Origin: Methanosuratincolales archaeon
GTDB lineage: Archaea; Thermoproteota; Methanomethylicia; Methanomethylicales; Methanomethylicaceae
Reading direction: 5' to 3'
Length of the DNA stretch: 7,573 nt
Assembly (NCBI GenBank): GCA_937930465.1
Contig: CALGKV010000033.1
Coordinates: 1-7,573, forward strand
Below, one piece after another: positions 6,274 through 7,573 of the stretch. The position numbers and the translations under genes were made by a program. Within the stretch, counting starts at the first letter, position 1, and every line of letters starts with the position of its first letter. Under the pieces are notes generated by a model, which worked only from the letters and a program-made list of their open reading frames with translations, was not told where the DNA came from and made no database searches.

Positions 6274-6290
6274 CAATAAAAGTTAAAAAC
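6274..6290. promoter_or_regulatory. back-to-back TATA elements between DUF2070 and the nuclease gene
   Basis: On the minus strand CTTTTATTG (6282-6274) lies about 35 bases from TTG 6242 and would start transcription near 6252. On the plus strand GTTAAAAAC (6282-6290) lies about 40 bases from TTG 6327 and would start near 6310-6313, just before the GGGTG ribosome binding site at 6315-6319. The two elements touch, so binding of the TATA factor to one may exclude the other. Confidence 0.45.
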
Positions 6291-6326
6291 TTATTCGGAA
6301 AAACCCAATGTGTCGGGTGCTGCTGA

Positions 6327-7313
6327 TTGTTATCGGTAAAATGGCAGAACGGGGTCCTCGTAGAATCTGAAGGCTTTTCCATGGTTCTTGACCCGATAAA
6401 GAGGGTAGAATCTGCAGACTTTGCGTTCATATCCCACGCACACATGGATCATACCCACGCCTTCACCGACTCAAGCAAAATCAAATATTCTACCAAAGAG
6501 ACCGCTGCACTCTATGAGGCAGTGGCTGACCGGAAGACTAAGAACGTGGTATCATGCGCCTATGGTCAGAGTCTCTCCGTCCATGACATGCGATTAAAAG
6601 TGGTGAATTCCGGGCATGTTTTTGGTTCTGCGGCGCTTCTTCTGTCGAGTGGGGATGTGACTTTTTTTTATACAGGAGACTTCAATTTCGCGGATTCGTT
6701 GACCCAGAACGCAATATGCCCGGAGGAATGTGACATCCTAGTGATTGAGACAACCTACGGTCGCCCCGACTTTGTGTTTCCTAACCGGGAGGATGTCTAT
6801 GACCAGATCGTTCAGTGGGCGGCTTCGACAATAATGCACGGAGAGACCCCTTGCTTTTTGGTTTACCCGGTCGGAAAGGCACAGGAGTTGACCCGTTTGT
6901 TCAACCTATTTACGCCTATACCGGTGGTGACCCATCCTTCGGTCACAAGGGCAAATGGCATTGTAAACGCATTTGGGGGTGATCTAGCCTATTATGACCT
7001 TGCCGATGCTGGGGAGGATATAGTTAAGTCTGGGAATTGTGTGTGTCTATTTCCTACATCTCTGAATAGCAGGGCAATAAAGATGGTTTACCCCCGAGCC
7101 AGGGTTGCAACAGTGACTGGTTGGGGATTGGCTTTTGGCAAAAGGAATGCGGATGCGAATTTCGTTCTTAGCAGCCACGCGGATTACTTACAACTCCTGA
7201 CTTTTGTCAAAGAATGCAGACCAAAGAAGGTCTATACTATGCACGGCTACTCAGAAATCTTCTCGAACAAATTGAAGAGAATGGGCTTCGATTCGACTCC
7301 GCTTGAACTCTAA
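6327..7313 (+). CDS. metallo-beta-lactamase fold, beta-CASP-type nuclease (Ysh1/CPSF-like or exonuclease)
   Basis: A 328-residue zinc-dependent nuclease of the metallo-beta-lactamase superfamily, related to archaeal proteins annotated as mRNA 3'-end processing factor-like or as DNA/RNA exonuclease. Visible metal ligands: HAHMDH at 37-42, His97 (NSGHVFGSA), Asp118 (YTGDFNF). Beta-CASP features: Glu141 (ETTYGRPDFVFP), GKAQEL at 183-188, His284 (SSHAD) and His306 (TMHGYSEIF). The set is complete, so it should be active. There is no KH domain at the N-terminus, unlike the larger archaeal aCPSF1 proteins, so it belongs to the short class. TTG 6327 is chosen because GGGTG lies 7 bases ahead and an in-frame TGA at 6324-6326 bars a longer form; the next ATG (6381) would cut the fold. 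The substrate (RNA 3' ends or DNA) cannot be told from sequence. The stop codon abuts that of Sec61-beta on the other strand. Confidence 0.87.
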   Translation: MLSVKWQNGVLVESEGFSMVLDPIKRVESADFAFISHAHMDHTHAFTDSSKIKYSTKETAALYEAVADRKTKNVVSCAYGQSLSVHDMRLKVVNSGHVFGSAALLLSSGDVTFFYTGDFNFADSLTQNAICPEECDILVIETTYGRPDFVFPNREDVYDQIVQWAASTIMHGETPCFLVYPVGKAQELTRLFNLFTPIPVVTHPSVTRANGIVNAFGGDLAYYDLADAGEDIVKSGNCVCLFPTSLNSRAIKMVYPRARVATVTGWGLAFGKRNADANFVLSSHADYLQLLTFVKECRPKKVYTMHGYSEIFSNKLKRMGFDSTPLEL

Positions 7314-7481
7314 TCAGCCGAATAATACATGGGCTAGAATGACTGTTCCCATCAGCATGATCGAGGCAAGAACTACATACTGTGGCCTTATCTTCACGCC
7401 GTGCGTCTCATCCTCAAAGAACCTCATTAGCCCAGCGCCAGACATTGGCATTGGCGACCTATCTTTCTGCTTTCCTGGCAA
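7314..7481 (-). CDS. secG: preprotein translocase subunit Sec61-beta (SecG)
   Basis: A 55-residue single-span membrane protein, the small beta subunit of the archaeal SecYEbeta protein-conducting channel. It has a basic N-terminus (PGKQKDRSP), the family core SGAGLMRFFEDE followed by a Gly-x-K-Ile-x-Pro-x-x-Val turn (GVKIRPQYVV), and one C-terminal membrane helix (VLASIMLMGTVILAHVLF). Length and layout are typical. I chose TTG 7481 because GGGTGG at 7487-7492 lies 5 bases ahead and this start keeps the usual basic tail; ATG 7451 or 7445 would remove it. The TATA box at 7514-7521 fits a short leader. The TGA (7316-7314) directly touches the TAA of the opposing nuclease gene (7311-7313), with no gap. 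Confidence 0.9.
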   Translation of the reverse strand: MPGKQKDRSPMPMSGAGLMRFFEDETHGVKIRPQYVVLASIMLMGTVILAHVLFG

Positions 7482-7513
7482 ATGAACCACCCTTTCAAAA
7501 GGGTTCTCGATTG

Positions 7514-7521
7514 TTTTTAAA
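7514..7521 (-). promoter_or_regulatory. TATA box of the Sec61-beta gene
   Basis: On the minus strand TTTAAAAA begins 40 bases ahead of TTG 7481. A start site about 26 bases downstream would be near 7490, giving a short leader that may begin at or just before the GGGTGG ribosome binding site. Confidence 0.5.
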
Positions 7522-7527
7522 CATTAT

Positions 7528-7573
7528 GTATATTACACGCTTAACCCAATAATAAGTTGTTTCTTGCTAGGAG
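7528..7573 (+). promoter_or_regulatory. possible promoter and ribosome binding site of a rightward gene beyond the window
   Basis: GTATATTA (7528-7535) is TATA-like on the plus strand, and the window ends in AGGAG (7569-7573), a good ribosome binding site. The distance between them suits a short archaeal leader, so a rightward gene probably starts within about 10 bases past the edge. No coding sequence of it is visible. Confidence 0.35.

Overview
This window looks archaeal. It carries an archaeal-type Sec61-beta/SecG protein, a DUF2070 membrane protein (an archaeal family), a helix-turn-helix/CBS regulator of archaeal type, two winged-helix proteins resembling families I associate with Thaumarchaeota, Bathyarchaeia and relatives, and a beta-CASP metallo-nuclease. 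AT-rich TATA-like boxes lie about 25-40 bases ahead of several genes, ribosome binding sites are often of the GGTG type, and many starts are GTG or TTG. A hydrogenase maturation gene (hypF) implies a [NiFe] hydrogenase elsewhere in the genome. That fits an anaerobic Bathyarchaeia-like or deep-branching thaumarchaeal lineage better than an ammonia oxidiser; the lineage call is an inference from remembered family resemblance.

Layout, left to right: (1) 76-489 (+), a small winged-helix protein. (2) 493-1122 (-), a coiled-coil/linker/winged-helix protein, tail to tail with the first. (3) 1123-1272, an AT-rich gap with a promoter and a cluster of ATCAC(A)/TGTGAT half-sites. (4) 1273-1836 (-), an Xre-type HTH plus two CBS domains. 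(5) 1837-1881, a short divergent control region with a perfect 19-bp palindrome. (6) 1882-4212 (+), hypF, read through in one frame but broken by a single in-frame TAG at 2113-2115. (7) 4213-4457, a gap with inverted repeats and no convincing gene. (8) 4458-6242 (-), a DUF2070 membrane protein. (9) 6243-6326, back-to-back promoters. (10) 6327-7313 (+), a metallo-beta-lactamase/beta-CASP nuclease. (11) 7314-7481 (-), Sec61-beta, whose stop codon directly abuts that of the nuclease. (12) 7482-7573, the Sec61-beta promoter and possibly the promoter of a further rightward gene beyond the edge.

How the parts may work together: the HTH-CBS protein is divergent from hypF across a palindrome, so it is a natural candidate for an energy- or nucleotide-responsive switch of hydrogenase maturation and of itself (inference). 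The most notable observation is the TAG in hypF. The flanking sequence is otherwise an intact HypF in the same frame, the codon is one base from GAG at a site where I expect Glu, and none of the seven genes here ends in TAG. It could be a stop-to-sense event (for example pyrrolysine), a split gene with translational restart, a recent nonsense mutation, or an assembly error; the sequence alone cannot decide.
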